Source: Microbacteriaceae bacterium (lineage in GTDB: Bacteria; Actinomycetota; Actinomycetes; Actinomycetales; Microbacteriaceae). Taken from it: a DNA stretch of 64,000 nt. A program made the translations under genes and the position numbers. The notes below the pieces were generated by a model, which saw nothing but the letters and a program-made list of their open reading frames with translations, searched no databases and was not told the origin of the DNA. The DNA lies in assembly GCA_019638805.1 (NCBI GenBank), contig JAHBTA010000003.1:372001-436000 (forward strand), given 5' to 3'. Positions 48,293-55,813 of this stretch are shown here, piece after piece (position 1 is the stretch's first letter; each line of letters starts with the position of its first letter).

Positions 48293-50004
48293 TCCGATGC
48301 CTCCGCTCCGCTCTCGATCAAACCGTCGCGCACCTTCTTGCGCAGGACCTTGCCGATGAGCGACTTGGGCAGCTCGTCGGCCGTGAACACCTGGCGGGGC
48401 ACCTTGTACGGGGTGAGTCGCTCGCGCGCGAAGGCCCGCAGCGCCTCGGCGTCCACGGTTTGACCGGGCTCGGCGACGACGACCGCCACGACCTCCTCGC
48501 CGTTGCGCGCGCTGGGCAGCCCGACCACGGCGGCATCCGCGACGCCGGGGAACGCCCGCAGGTGCTCCTCGACCTCGCTGGGCGCGACGTTGAACCCGCC
48601 CGTGATGACGAGTTCCTTGATGCGGTCGACGATCGTCACGAACCCCTCGGCGTCGATCGTCACGATGTCGCCCGTGCGGAACCAACCGCCGTCCTTCGGG
48701 TCGCCGACGAAGACATCGGCCGTCTCGTCGGGCTTCTTCCAGTACCCGCTCATGACCTGGGGTCCGCGCACGACGAGCTCGCCGCGCTCGCCCGGCGCGA
48801 CATCCTTCGTCGGGTCGTCCGGGTCCACAACCCGCACCTCGGTGCCGGGAAGCGGCAGCCCGACCGTGCCCTGGCGGCGATTGTCGGCGACCGGGTTGGC
48901 CATGAGCACCGGGCTGGTCTCGCTGAGCCCGTAGCCCTCGACCAGGTAGCCGCCGGTCAGCTCCTCCCACGGGGTGATGACCGCCTGGGAGAGCGGCATG
49001 GCTCCCGAGATCGCGATCTGGATGCCGCGCAACGACACTCCCTTGGCCTTCGCCGCCGCGGTGAGCCGTTCGTAGATCGGCGGCACCGCGGGGAGGAACG
49101 TCGGCGGCCGCTTCTTGATCACCGGCAGCACGAGGTCGGGATCGAACCGCGGGAACAGCACGAGCCGCGCGCCCATGCTCATGGCGAAGGTCAGGCACAG
49201 CGTCAGCCCGTACGCGTGGAAGAGCGGCAGCACCGCGTGCACGCTCGCCGTCCCGCGCGGGATGGTCGGCACCCAGGCACGCGCCTGCGCGGCGTTGACC
49301 CCGAGGTTGAGGTGGGTCAGGGTCGCGCCCTTGGGGTGCCCGGTCGTTCCGCTCGTGTACTGGATGAGCGCGATGTCCGCCGCCGTCGGCCCCGGGACGG
49401 ATGCCGCGACCGGCTCGTTCTCGAGCAGTGCCTCCCAGGGCGTCGTGCCCGCGACCTTGACCGTGAGGTCGGCCCGCTGCCTGCGAGCGCGCGTGATGGG
49501 CAACCGCAGGAGGGCGCGCAACCGCAGGGGCATGGCGCGCGTGAGGTCGATGCTCACGATGCGGTCCACCGCGATGTCCTTCGGGAACGACTGCAGCTCT
49601 CCGACGAGCTTGTCCCAGGCGATCACGACCTTGGCACCGTGGTCTTCGAACTGGTGGCGCAGCTCGCGCGGGGTGTAGAGCGGGTTGTGCTCGATGACGA
49701 TCGCCCCGAGCCGCAGGATCGCGTAGAACGCGACCACGTGCTGCGGGCAGTTGGGCAGGATGAGCGCCACCGGGTCGCCCTTGCGCACCCCGAGCCGACG
49801 CAGCCCCTCAGCCGCGCGCGCGATCTGGTCGCCGAGTTCGGCGTAGGTGGTCTCGCGACCGAAGAACTCGAGCGCGACGTTGTCGGGGAACTCCGAGATC
49901 GAGGACTGGATCAGATCGGCGAGCGATCCCTCGGGGAGTTCGATGTCATCCGGCACCCCCTCGGCGTACGACGCGGTCCAGGGGGTGTCTGCGGTGCCGA
50001 CCAT
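48289..50004 (-). CDS. Long-chain acyl-CoA ligase (AMP-binding)
   Basis: A 571-residue ANL-superfamily ligase that activates a carboxylic acid with ATP and CoA. The P-loop is IQYTSGTTGHPKGATLTH, the adenine-binding motif is GYGLSETSPV, the hinge is GWFRTGDI, and VDRIKELVITGGFNV with the late lysine in PKSLIGKVLRKK completes it. This is the long-chain fatty acid type (FadD). The ATG follows TAGGCT on the minus strand by 6 bases: leaderless. It is co-transcribed with the LLM gene. Confidence 0.93.
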   Translation of the reverse strand: MVGTADTPWTASYAEGVPDDIELPEGSLADLIQSSISEFPDNVALEFFGRETTYAELGDQIARAAEGLRRLGVRKGDPVALILPNCPQHVVAFYAILRLGAIVIEHNPLYTPRELRHQFEDHGAKVVIAWDKLVGELQSFPKDIAVDRIVSIDLTRAMPLRLRALLRLPITRARRQRADLTVKVAGTTPWEALLENEPVAASVPGPTAADIALIQYTSGTTGHPKGATLTHLNLGVNAAQARAWVPTIPRGTASVHAVLPLFHAYGLTLCLTFAMSMGARLVLFPRFDPDLVLPVIKKRPPTFLPAVPPIYERLTAAAKAKGVSLRGIQIAISGAMPLSQAVITPWEELTGGYLVEGYGLSETSPVLMANPVADNRRQGTVGLPLPGTEVRVVDPDDPTKDVAPGERGELVVRGPQVMSGYWKKPDETADVFVGDPKDGGWFRTGDIVTIDAEGFVTIVDRIKELVITGGFNVAPSEVEEHLRAFPGVADAAVVGLPSARNGEEVVAVVVAEPGQTVDAEALRAFARERLTPYKVPRQVFTADELPKSLIGKVLRKKVRDGLIESGAEASE

Positions 50005-50099
50005 GGAACCAGCCTATGCGGGCGAAATCTCTGACGCATTTGGCAGCGCCCGCCCGGATCCTGCTGCCAATTGGGTCAGAAATTCGGGGTGCAGGCAGC

Positions 50100-51155
50100 T
50101 CAGCGAGTGAGCTCCTCGCGGATCGCCTCGACGAAGGCGTCGATGTCGGCCTCGGTGGTGTCGAAGCTCGTCATCCAGCGCACCTGGCCGGCCGCGCGGT
50201 CCCAGTCGTAGAAGCGGTAGCGCTCGCGGATGCGGTCGGCCGCGTCGTTCGGGAGCACCGCGAAGACCGCGTTGGCCCGGGTCTCGTAGGCGAACGAGAG
50301 CCCCGGCAGGGCGAGCTCGTCGAGGGCGCCCCGCAGCCGGGACGCCATGGCGTTCGCGTGCGCCGCGCTCGCGAGGCCGAGCCCGCCCTCGAACAGGGCG
50401 AGCAGCTGTGCGCTCTGGAAGCGCATCTTGCTGCCGAGCTGCATGAAGGTCTTGCGCAGCCGGATGAGTCCGGGGGCGCGGTCCGGGTCGAGCACGACGA
50501 CCGCCTCCGCCCCGATGAGCCCGTTCTTGGTGCCGCCGAAGCTCAGCACGTCGACGCCGGCGTCGGTCGTGAACTCGCGGAACGGAACGCCGAGGGCCGC
50601 CGCCGCGTTCCAGATTCGCGCACCGTCGAGGTGCACGGCCATGTCGTGGGCGTGCGCCGAGTCGGCCAGCGCGCGGATCTCCGCCGGGGTGTACAGCGTG
50701 CCCACCTCGGTGCTCTGCGTGATACTGACCGCGGACGGCCGGGCGCGATGCTCGTCGTCGAACCCGTAGGCCTGCGTCGCGACCAAGTCGGGCGTGAGCT
50801 TGCCGTCGGGCGTCGGGACGACGAGCAGCTTGAGCCCGCCCACCTTCTCGGGCGCGCCGCCCTCGTCGACGTGGATGTGCGAGTTGCCGGTCGCGATCAC
50901 CGAACCCCAGCGGGGCACGACGCTCGTGAGCGCCGTGACGTTGGCGCCCGTGCCGTTGAACACCGGGAAGGTCTCGGCGCGCTCGCCGAATTGCTCACGC
51001 ATGACCTCGGAAAGGCGCTCCGTGTACTGGTCCTCGCCGTAGCTGATCTGATGCCCGTCGTTGGCATCGGCGAGCGCGCGCAGCACCTCGGGATGCACGC
51101 CCGCATAGTTGTCGCTCGCGAAGCCGCGAAGGCCGCGATCGTGCAGTGTCGTCAC
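50100..51155 (-). CDS. Low-specificity L-threonine aldolase-like enzyme
   Basis: A 351-residue fold type I PLP enzyme. FASDNYAGVHPEVLRALADAN and GYGEDQ-like SYGEDQYTERL begin it, the aspartate-binding motif is VHLDGARIWNAAAALG, and the PLP lysine is in LSFGGTKNGLIGAEA. It should cleave threonine to glycine and acetaldehyde or related beta-hydroxy amino acids. The GTG at 51155 gives the family's usual beginning; a longer in-frame extension upstream has no family character. Confidence 0.9.
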   Translation of the reverse strand: MTTLHDRGLRGFASDNYAGVHPEVLRALADANDGHQISYGEDQYTERLSEVMREQFGERAETFPVFNGTGANVTALTSVVPRWGSVIATGNSHIHVDEGGAPEKVGGLKLLVVPTPDGKLTPDLVATQAYGFDDEHRARPSAVSITQSTEVGTLYTPAEIRALADSAHAHDMAVHLDGARIWNAAAALGVPFREFTTDAGVDVLSFGGTKNGLIGAEAVVVLDPDRAPGLIRLRKTFMQLGSKMRFQSAQLLALFEGGLGLASAAHANAMASRLRGALDELALPGLSFAYETRANAVFAVLPNDAADRIRERYRFYDWDRAAGQVRWMTSFDTTEADIDAFVEAIREELTR

Positions 51156-51223
51156 AGAGACCAGTCTCTCAGAGCGATCGGATTCAGAGCGGCGGGAGGC
51201 CGCGGTCGCGTCGTAGCGTCGGC

Positions 51224-51817
51224 TCAGAGCAGCACGCGCTCGCCGGGTGCGCGGGAGGCGACGTCCGCGAGCGCCGCGGCCACCGCATCCACGTCGTCCT
51301 CGCCGATCGAACGCACCACGAAGGTCACGGCGCCCGCGCTCTTCCCCGCCCACCGCGCGTTGAGCTGCGCGACCCACGCCTCGGCCCCCAGCTTGGCGGC
51401 CGCGTAGGCCGAGGTGGGGGGCCCGTCGTGCGTCACGACCGTGGAGCTCACGATGGCGAGCCGTCCGGCGGGGGCGGCCAGCAGCATCCCCTCGAACGCC
51501 TCGCTCACATTGCGCAGCGACGTGACCAGGCGCGCGTTGAGCCAGTCGGTCACCTCGTCGCCCCATCCCGGCTTCCAGCCGCCGACCAGGTGCAGGATGC
51601 CGTCGAGACTCCCGTGGCGCGTCGCGACATCCGCGGCGATCGCCTCGCAAGCCGCGGGGTCGGTGAGATCCGCGACTAGCCGCTCGGCGGCATCCACCCC
51701 CTCGAGGCGGGACGCGTCGGTGCCCACGGCGAGCACGGTGTCGCCGCGTGCCGTGAGCAGCGCGCACACGGCGCGACCCGTGGCGCCGGTCGCGCCCGTG
51801 ACGAGGACAGTGCTCAC
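51224..51817 (-). CDS. Short-chain dehydrogenase/reductase
   Basis: A 197-residue Rossmann-fold protein. The cofactor loop is VLVTGATGATGRAV, with the acidic VGTDASRLEG after strand beta-2. The catalytic Ser lies in IVSSTVV and the Tyr/Lys pair in SAYAAAKLGAE. It is shorter than the usual 250 residues; the C-terminal substrate loop is reduced. The start is GTG. It lies 10 bases from the DUF1232 gene in the same direction. The substrate cannot be inferred. Confidence 0.87.
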   Translation of the reverse strand: MSTVLVTGATGATGRAVCALLTARGDTVLAVGTDASRLEGVDAAERLVADLTDPAACEAIAADVATRHGSLDGILHLVGGWKPGWGDEVTDWLNARLVTSLRNVSEAFEGMLLAAPAGRLAIVSSTVVTHDGPPTSAYAAAKLGAEAWVAQLNARWAGKSAGAVTFVVRSIGEDDVDAVAAALADVASRAPGERVLL

Positions 51818-51827
51818 CGACGAGTGC

Positions 51828-52034
51828 TCACTGCTTCCGGCCCGCCATGAGCCTCCAGATCGCGACGCCCGCCCCGATCAGCACCCCCGCGTCGTCGAGC
51901 AGGCCGAGCGGCCCGAGGATCGCCTCGGGCGCGAGGTCGAACGGCGAGATGCCGTACACGATCGCGGCGATCCCGATGAGGACCGCCGCGATCGTGCGGC
52001 GCCGGTTGTTGGGGGCGGGGGCGGGGCTCGTCAT
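51828..52034 (-). CDS. DUF1232 (YkvA-like) small membrane protein
   Basis: A 68-residue protein with two hydrophobic helices. TIAAVLIGIAAIVYGISPFDLAPE and GPLGLLDDAGVLI match the DUF1232 core (SPxDLxPD...LGxxDD). Its function is unknown. CAGACT on the minus strand is 6 bases before the ATG, so it is probably leaderless, and the SDR gene follows closely as a possible second gene. Confidence 0.8.
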   Translation of the reverse strand: MTSPAPAPNNRRRTIAAVLIGIAAIVYGISPFDLAPEAILGPLGLLDDAGVLIGAGVAIWRLMAGRKQ

Positions 52035-52053
52035 ACGACCAGTCTGGGTGCGT

Positions 52054-53469
52054 TCAGGCGCGAGCGGTAGCGGTGCCGCGGATGCCCTTGGTGCTCTCGA
52101 TGACATCGCCCATCTTCTTGGCGAGCGCCTCGTAGAACATCGAGAGCGGGAACTCGTCGTCGAGCACGGCGTCGGTGTAGCCCTTGGGCGCGCCGGCGAG
52201 CACCTCCTGCGGGAGGCCCTTCGCCCAGACCGAGGCCGGGTTCGGCTCGAGCGTGCCCCGGACCAGCTCGTAGGCCGCGAGCCAGTGCGCGGTCTTGGGC
52301 CGGTCGATGCTCTTCCAGTACAGCTCGTTGATCGCGTCGGACAGTGCCACGACCACGTCGGGCACGTTCTCCCAGTCGATCGCGAGGCTGGTGTCGGTCC
52401 AGTGCAGCACGTGGTGCTGGTGCATCCAGGCGAACAGCAGCTGGCCGCCGAGTCCGTCGTAGTTGCGCACCCGGCTGCCGGTGAGCACGAACCGGAAGAT
52501 GCGGTCGAAGATGACCGCGTGCTGCACGTGCTTCGCCATCGTGCGGGTGTGCTGGTCGGTGCCCTTCGCACGCTCGAGGGCGACGCACTCGCGGAACGCC
52601 GTCAGGTCGCAGCGCAGCTCCTCCAGCGAGTAGAGGAAGTACGGCATGCGCTGCTTGATCATGAACGGGTCGAACGGCAGGTCGCCGCGCATGTGGGAGC
52701 GGTCGTGGATGAGGTCCCACATCACGAACGTCTCCTCTGCGATCGACTGGTCGCCCAGCATCTCGAGGTCGGAGGCGGGCAGGTCGAGCTTCGTGATGTC
52801 GGCCGCGGCCTTCACGACGACCCGGTAGCGCGCGGCCTCGCGGTCCTGGAAGATGGCGCCCCAGGTGAACGGCGGGATCTCGCGCATGGCCACCGTCTCG
52901 GGGAACAGCACGGCCGAGTTGGTGTCGTACCCCGGCGTGAAGTCGACCAGCCGCAGCGAGAGGAAGAGCTTGTTGGTGTAGGTCTCCTCCAACTTGGCGA
53001 TGAACTCGGGCCAGATGACCTCGACGATGAGCGCCTCCACGTGGCGGTCGGGCGACCCGTTCTGCGTGTACATCGGGAACACCACGAGGTGGCGCAGCTG
53101 GTCGACGCGATGCGCCGCGGGGTCGAACGCGACCAGGGCGTCGTAGAAGTCGGGCACGCCGAAGCCGCCGGCGACCCACTTCTCGAAGTCGGCGATCGCG
53201 GCCTCCAGGTAGGCGGCGTCGTGCGGGAACGCGGGCGCGAGCGTGGCGATGCCGCGCGTGATCCGGGCGACGAGCTTCTTCGCGGCGGCGTGATCCGCCT
53301 TCTTCGGGATGCTGCCGTCCTGCACCTGAAGCGGCTGCAGTTCGACGACGGCCGCCTTGAGGTCGAGCCAGGCCGCGGAGGTCTCGGCGGTGCGCGCCGT
53401 GAACGAGGCGCCGTCCTCGACGACCTCGGGTTCTCCGATGATGGACGGGGTTGCGGTTGCGAGCGTCAT
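52054..53469 (-). CDS. Conserved actinobacterial protein (DUF6421-like)
   Basis: A 471-residue soluble protein without a signal peptide. It is rich in His and aromatic residues (MWDLIHDRSHMRGDLPFDPFMIKQRMPYF, FAWMHQHHVLHWTDTSLAIDW), which hints at a helical metal-binding or oxygenase-like fold, but no known catalytic motif is recognised. It resembles a conserved actinobacterial family that I recall as DUF6421. The ATG at 53469 has GAGGAGGCG just upstream. It is divergent from the AlkD-like gene, with an inverted repeat between them. Confidence 0.7.
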   Translation of the reverse strand: MTLATATPSIIGEPEVVEDGASFTARTAETSAAWLDLKAAVVELQPLQVQDGSIPKKADHAAAKKLVARITRGIATLAPAFPHDAAYLEAAIADFEKWVAGGFGVPDFYDALVAFDPAAHRVDQLRHLVVFPMYTQNGSPDRHVEALIVEVIWPEFIAKLEETYTNKLFLSLRLVDFTPGYDTNSAVLFPETVAMREIPPFTWGAIFQDREAARYRVVVKAAADITKLDLPASDLEMLGDQSIAEETFVMWDLIHDRSHMRGDLPFDPFMIKQRMPYFLYSLEELRCDLTAFRECVALERAKGTDQHTRTMAKHVQHAVIFDRIFRFVLTGSRVRNYDGLGGQLLFAWMHQHHVLHWTDTSLAIDWENVPDVVVALSDAINELYWKSIDRPKTAHWLAAYELVRGTLEPNPASVWAKGLPQEVLAGAPKGYTDAVLDDEFPLSMFYEALAKKMGDVIESTKGIRGTATARA

Positions 53470-53531
53470 GGTGCGCCTCCTCTCCCCATCGAGCCTAGGA
53501 ACGGGGCCGCGGGGTTGCTTTGCGATCCGCG

Positions 53532-53560
53532 ACGATTCGTTGCGTGGATGCACGAATCGT
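53532..53560. promoter_or_regulatory. Perfect 9-bp inverted repeat
   Basis: ACGATTCGT (53532-53540) and ACGAATCGT (53552-53560) are perfect inverted copies 11 bases apart, centred about one and a half helical turns from each other. They lie in the region between two divergent genes, next to a -10-like TACACT (53571-53576). A repressor or activator site is plausible. Confidence 0.5.
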
Positions 53561-54303
53561 GCACGGTTTCTACACTTCTCGGTAGGGCGACCGCGGATGA
53601 CGTGCGTACGGCCCTCGCCGAGCTCGCGGATCCGGACGACGCCGTGCACCTCCAGAGGTTCTTCAAGACCGGTCCGGGTGAGTACGGCGAGGGCGATGTC
53701 TTCATCGGCGTGCGGGTTCCCGCGACCCGCTCGGTGGTCAAGCGCTTCCGCGGCGCTCCGCCCGCGGGACTCACCCTGGACGAGATCGATGCGCTCCTCG
53801 ACGACCCGGTGCACGAGCATCGCCTGGCGGGCCTCCTGCTGCTCGTGCAGGCCTATCCCGCCGACCCGGAGGCGGTGTACGCCGCGTACCTGGCCGCGGT
53901 GCGGCGCGGGCGGGTGAACAACTGGGACCTGGTCGACGCCTCCGCCGAGCATGTCGTGGGTTCGCATGTGCGGCTCGGGCGCGCGGGGCTGGACGTGCTC
54001 GACGCGCTGGCGGCGGCATCCACGATCTGGGAGCGGCGGGTGGGCGTGCTCGCGACCTTCGACTTCATCAAGCACGGCGATGTCGCGCCCACCCTGCGGC
54101 TGGCCGAGGCGCTGCTTCACGACCGGAATGACCTCATCCAGAAGGCCGTGGGGTGGATGCTGCGCGAGGCGGGCAAGCGCGTGTCGCGTGACGCTCTGCT
54201 CGGCTTCCTCGACGCGCACGCCGGGGCCATGGGGCGCACGGCGCTCTCCTACGCGACCGAGCACCTCGCGCCGGAGCAGCGCGCGCACTACCGGACGGTC
54301 TGA
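53548..54303 (+). CDS. AlkD-like DNA alkylation repair protein
   Basis: A 251-residue helical HEAT-repeat protein of the AlkD/AlkC DNA glycosylase superfamily, removing alkylated bases. HLQRFFKTGPGEYGEGDVFIGVRVP is the family start; NNWDLVDASAEHVVG and RRVGVLATFDFIKHG hold the Trp and Asp of the DNA-binding cleft, and LIQKAVGWMLREAGK is the late signature. The start is uncertain: the ATG at 53548 lies inside the inverted repeat, upstream of the -10-like TACACT, so the GTG at 53602 may be used. Confidence 0.88.
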   Translation: MHESCTVSTLLGRATADDVRTALAELADPDDAVHLQRFFKTGPGEYGEGDVFIGVRVPATRSVVKRFRGAPPAGLTLDEIDALLDDPVHEHRLAGLLLLVQAYPADPEAVYAAYLAAVRRGRVNNWDLVDASAEHVVGSHVRLGRAGLDVLDALAAASTIWERRVGVLATFDFIKHGDVAPTLRLAEALLHDRNDLIQKAVGWMLREAGKRVSRDALLGFLDAHAGAMGRTALSYATEHLAPEQRAHYRTV

Positions 54304-54340
54304 GCGCGCGGTCTGCGCGTGGCGGCCCGGGCGCGGCGGC

Positions 54341-55183
54341 CTAGAAGACCATGGGCCGGTCGTCGTCGTCCTCGGGGGCGTCCAGGTCCAGGTCGACGCT
54401 CACCGGAACGTGATCGCTCGGCCCGTCGCCCTTGCGCTCGTCGCGGTGGATGCGCGCGCCGGCGACCCGGTCGGCGAACTCGCGCGAACCCAGGATGAAG
54501 TCGATGCGCATGCCCTCGTTGCGCGGGAATCGCAGCTGCTTGTAGTCCCAGTAGGTGAAGCCGGTGGGAACCAGCGGGCGCACGACATCGGTCAGGCCGA
54601 TGCCCTCCAGCGCGCGGAACGCGGCCCGTTCGGGCTCGCTCACGTGCGTCGAGACCCCGGGGACGACGGTCGGGTCGCCGTTGTCCTCGTCGAGCGGCGC
54701 GACGTTGAAGTCGCCCATGAGGGCGATCGGCTCGCCGGGGTGACGCGTCATCCAGTCCGCGGTCGCCGCCCCCAGCCGCGCGTACCAGTCGAGCTTGTAG
54801 TCGTAGTGCGGGTCGCCCAGCGCCCGCCCGTTGGGCACGTACAGGCTCCAGATGCGGATGCCGCCCACGGTCGCGCCGATGGCCCGCGCCTCGATGGGCT
54901 GGTCCGGTCCCTCATGCCCCTTGAGGAATCCGGGCTGCCCGTCGAACCCGATCTCGACATCAGTGATGGGCTCGCGGCTCGCGATGGCGACGCCGTTCCA
55001 CTGGTTGAGGCCGTGCAGCACCACCTCGTAGCCGGCCGCCTCGAACGCATCGAAGGGGAACTGAGCCTCGGTGCACTTGATCTCCTGCAGCGCCACGACA
55101 TCCATGTCATCGCGCACCATCCAGTCCAGGATGCGAGCCTGCCGGCTGCGGACCGAGTTCACGTTGTAGGTCGCGATGCGCAT
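54341..55183 (-). CDS. xthA: Exodeoxyribonuclease III
   Basis: A 280-residue AP endonuclease/3'-5' exonuclease of the EEP superfamily. RIATYNVNSVRSR, VALQEIKC (metal-binding Glu), LMGDFNVAP and GPSDHVPVSVD (catalytic Asp-His pair) are all intact. The protein ends in an acidic tail. TACTTT on the minus strand is 6 bases before the ATG, so the message is leaderless. It is convergent with the AlkD-like gene, placing two base-repair functions side by side. Confidence 0.94.
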   Translation of the reverse strand: MRIATYNVNSVRSRQARILDWMVRDDMDVVALQEIKCTEAQFPFDAFEAAGYEVVLHGLNQWNGVAIASREPITDVEIGFDGQPGFLKGHEGPDQPIEARAIGATVGGIRIWSLYVPNGRALGDPHYDYKLDWYARLGAATADWMTRHPGEPIALMGDFNVAPLDEDNGDPTVVPGVSTHVSEPERAAFRALEGIGLTDVVRPLVPTGFTYWDYKQLRFPRNEGMRIDFILGSREFADRVAGARIHRDERKGDGPSDHVPVSVDLDLDAPEDDDDRPMVF

Positions 55184-55225
55184 GGCTCAAAAGTAGCCGC
55201 AGCCTCCGATCGGTACTCTGTCCTA

Positions 55226-55813
55226 GTGGAGGACGGGGCCCTGGTGACGGATGCGCGCGCCCGGCTCATCGAGCACATCTCGGACGAGGCCGTTTTCCAC
55301 GGGGACTTCACGCTCACGAGCGGCAAGAAGGCCACGTACTACATCGACCTGCGCAAGGTCAGCCTCGACCACCGCGTCGCCCCGCTCATCGGGCAGGTCA
55401 TGGTCGACCTCATCGCGCGGGTGCCCGATCCGGACGGGCGCGGCGTGGATGCGGTGGGCGGCTTGACGATGGGCGCCGACCCGATCGCGGCGGCCGTGCT
55501 GCACCAGGGCGCGGCGCGCGGGCTCGCCTACGACGCGTTCGTCGTGCGCAAGGAGCCCAAGGACCACGGTCGCGGCAAGCAGGTCGAGGGGCCCGACCTC
55601 GCGGGCAAGCGGGTCGTCGTGCTCGAGGACACATCCACCACGGGCGGGTCGCCCCTCAAGGCCATCGAGGCGTTGCGTGAGGTCGGAGCCGAGATCGCGG
55701 CCGTCGCCGTGGTCGTCGACCGGGCCACCGGCGCGCGCGAGGCGATCGAGGCCGCGGGGTACCCGTACCTGGCCGCGATCGACCTGGCCGATCTGGGTCT
55801 CGAGGCGCAATGA
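55226..55813 (+). CDS. pyrE: Orotate phosphoribosyltransferase
   Basis: A 195-residue enzyme of pyrimidine synthesis joining orotate and PRPP into OMP. FTLTSGKKATYYIDLRKVSL, GGLTMGADPIAAAVL and the PRPP-binding VVVLEDTSTTGGSPLKAIE are diagnostic. TACTCT (55214-55219) lies 6 bases before the GTG, giving a leaderless message. Only 42 bases separate it from divergent xthA. Its stop overlaps the next gene as ATGA. Confidence 0.95.
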   Translation: MEDGALVTDARARLIEHISDEAVFHGDFTLTSGKKATYYIDLRKVSLDHRVAPLIGQVMVDLIARVPDPDGRGVDAVGGLTMGADPIAAAVLHQGAARGLAYDAFVVRKEPKDHGRGKQVEGPDLAGKRVVVLEDTSTTGGSPLKAIEALREVGAEIAAVAVVVDRATGAREAIEAAGYPYLAAIDLADLGLEAQ

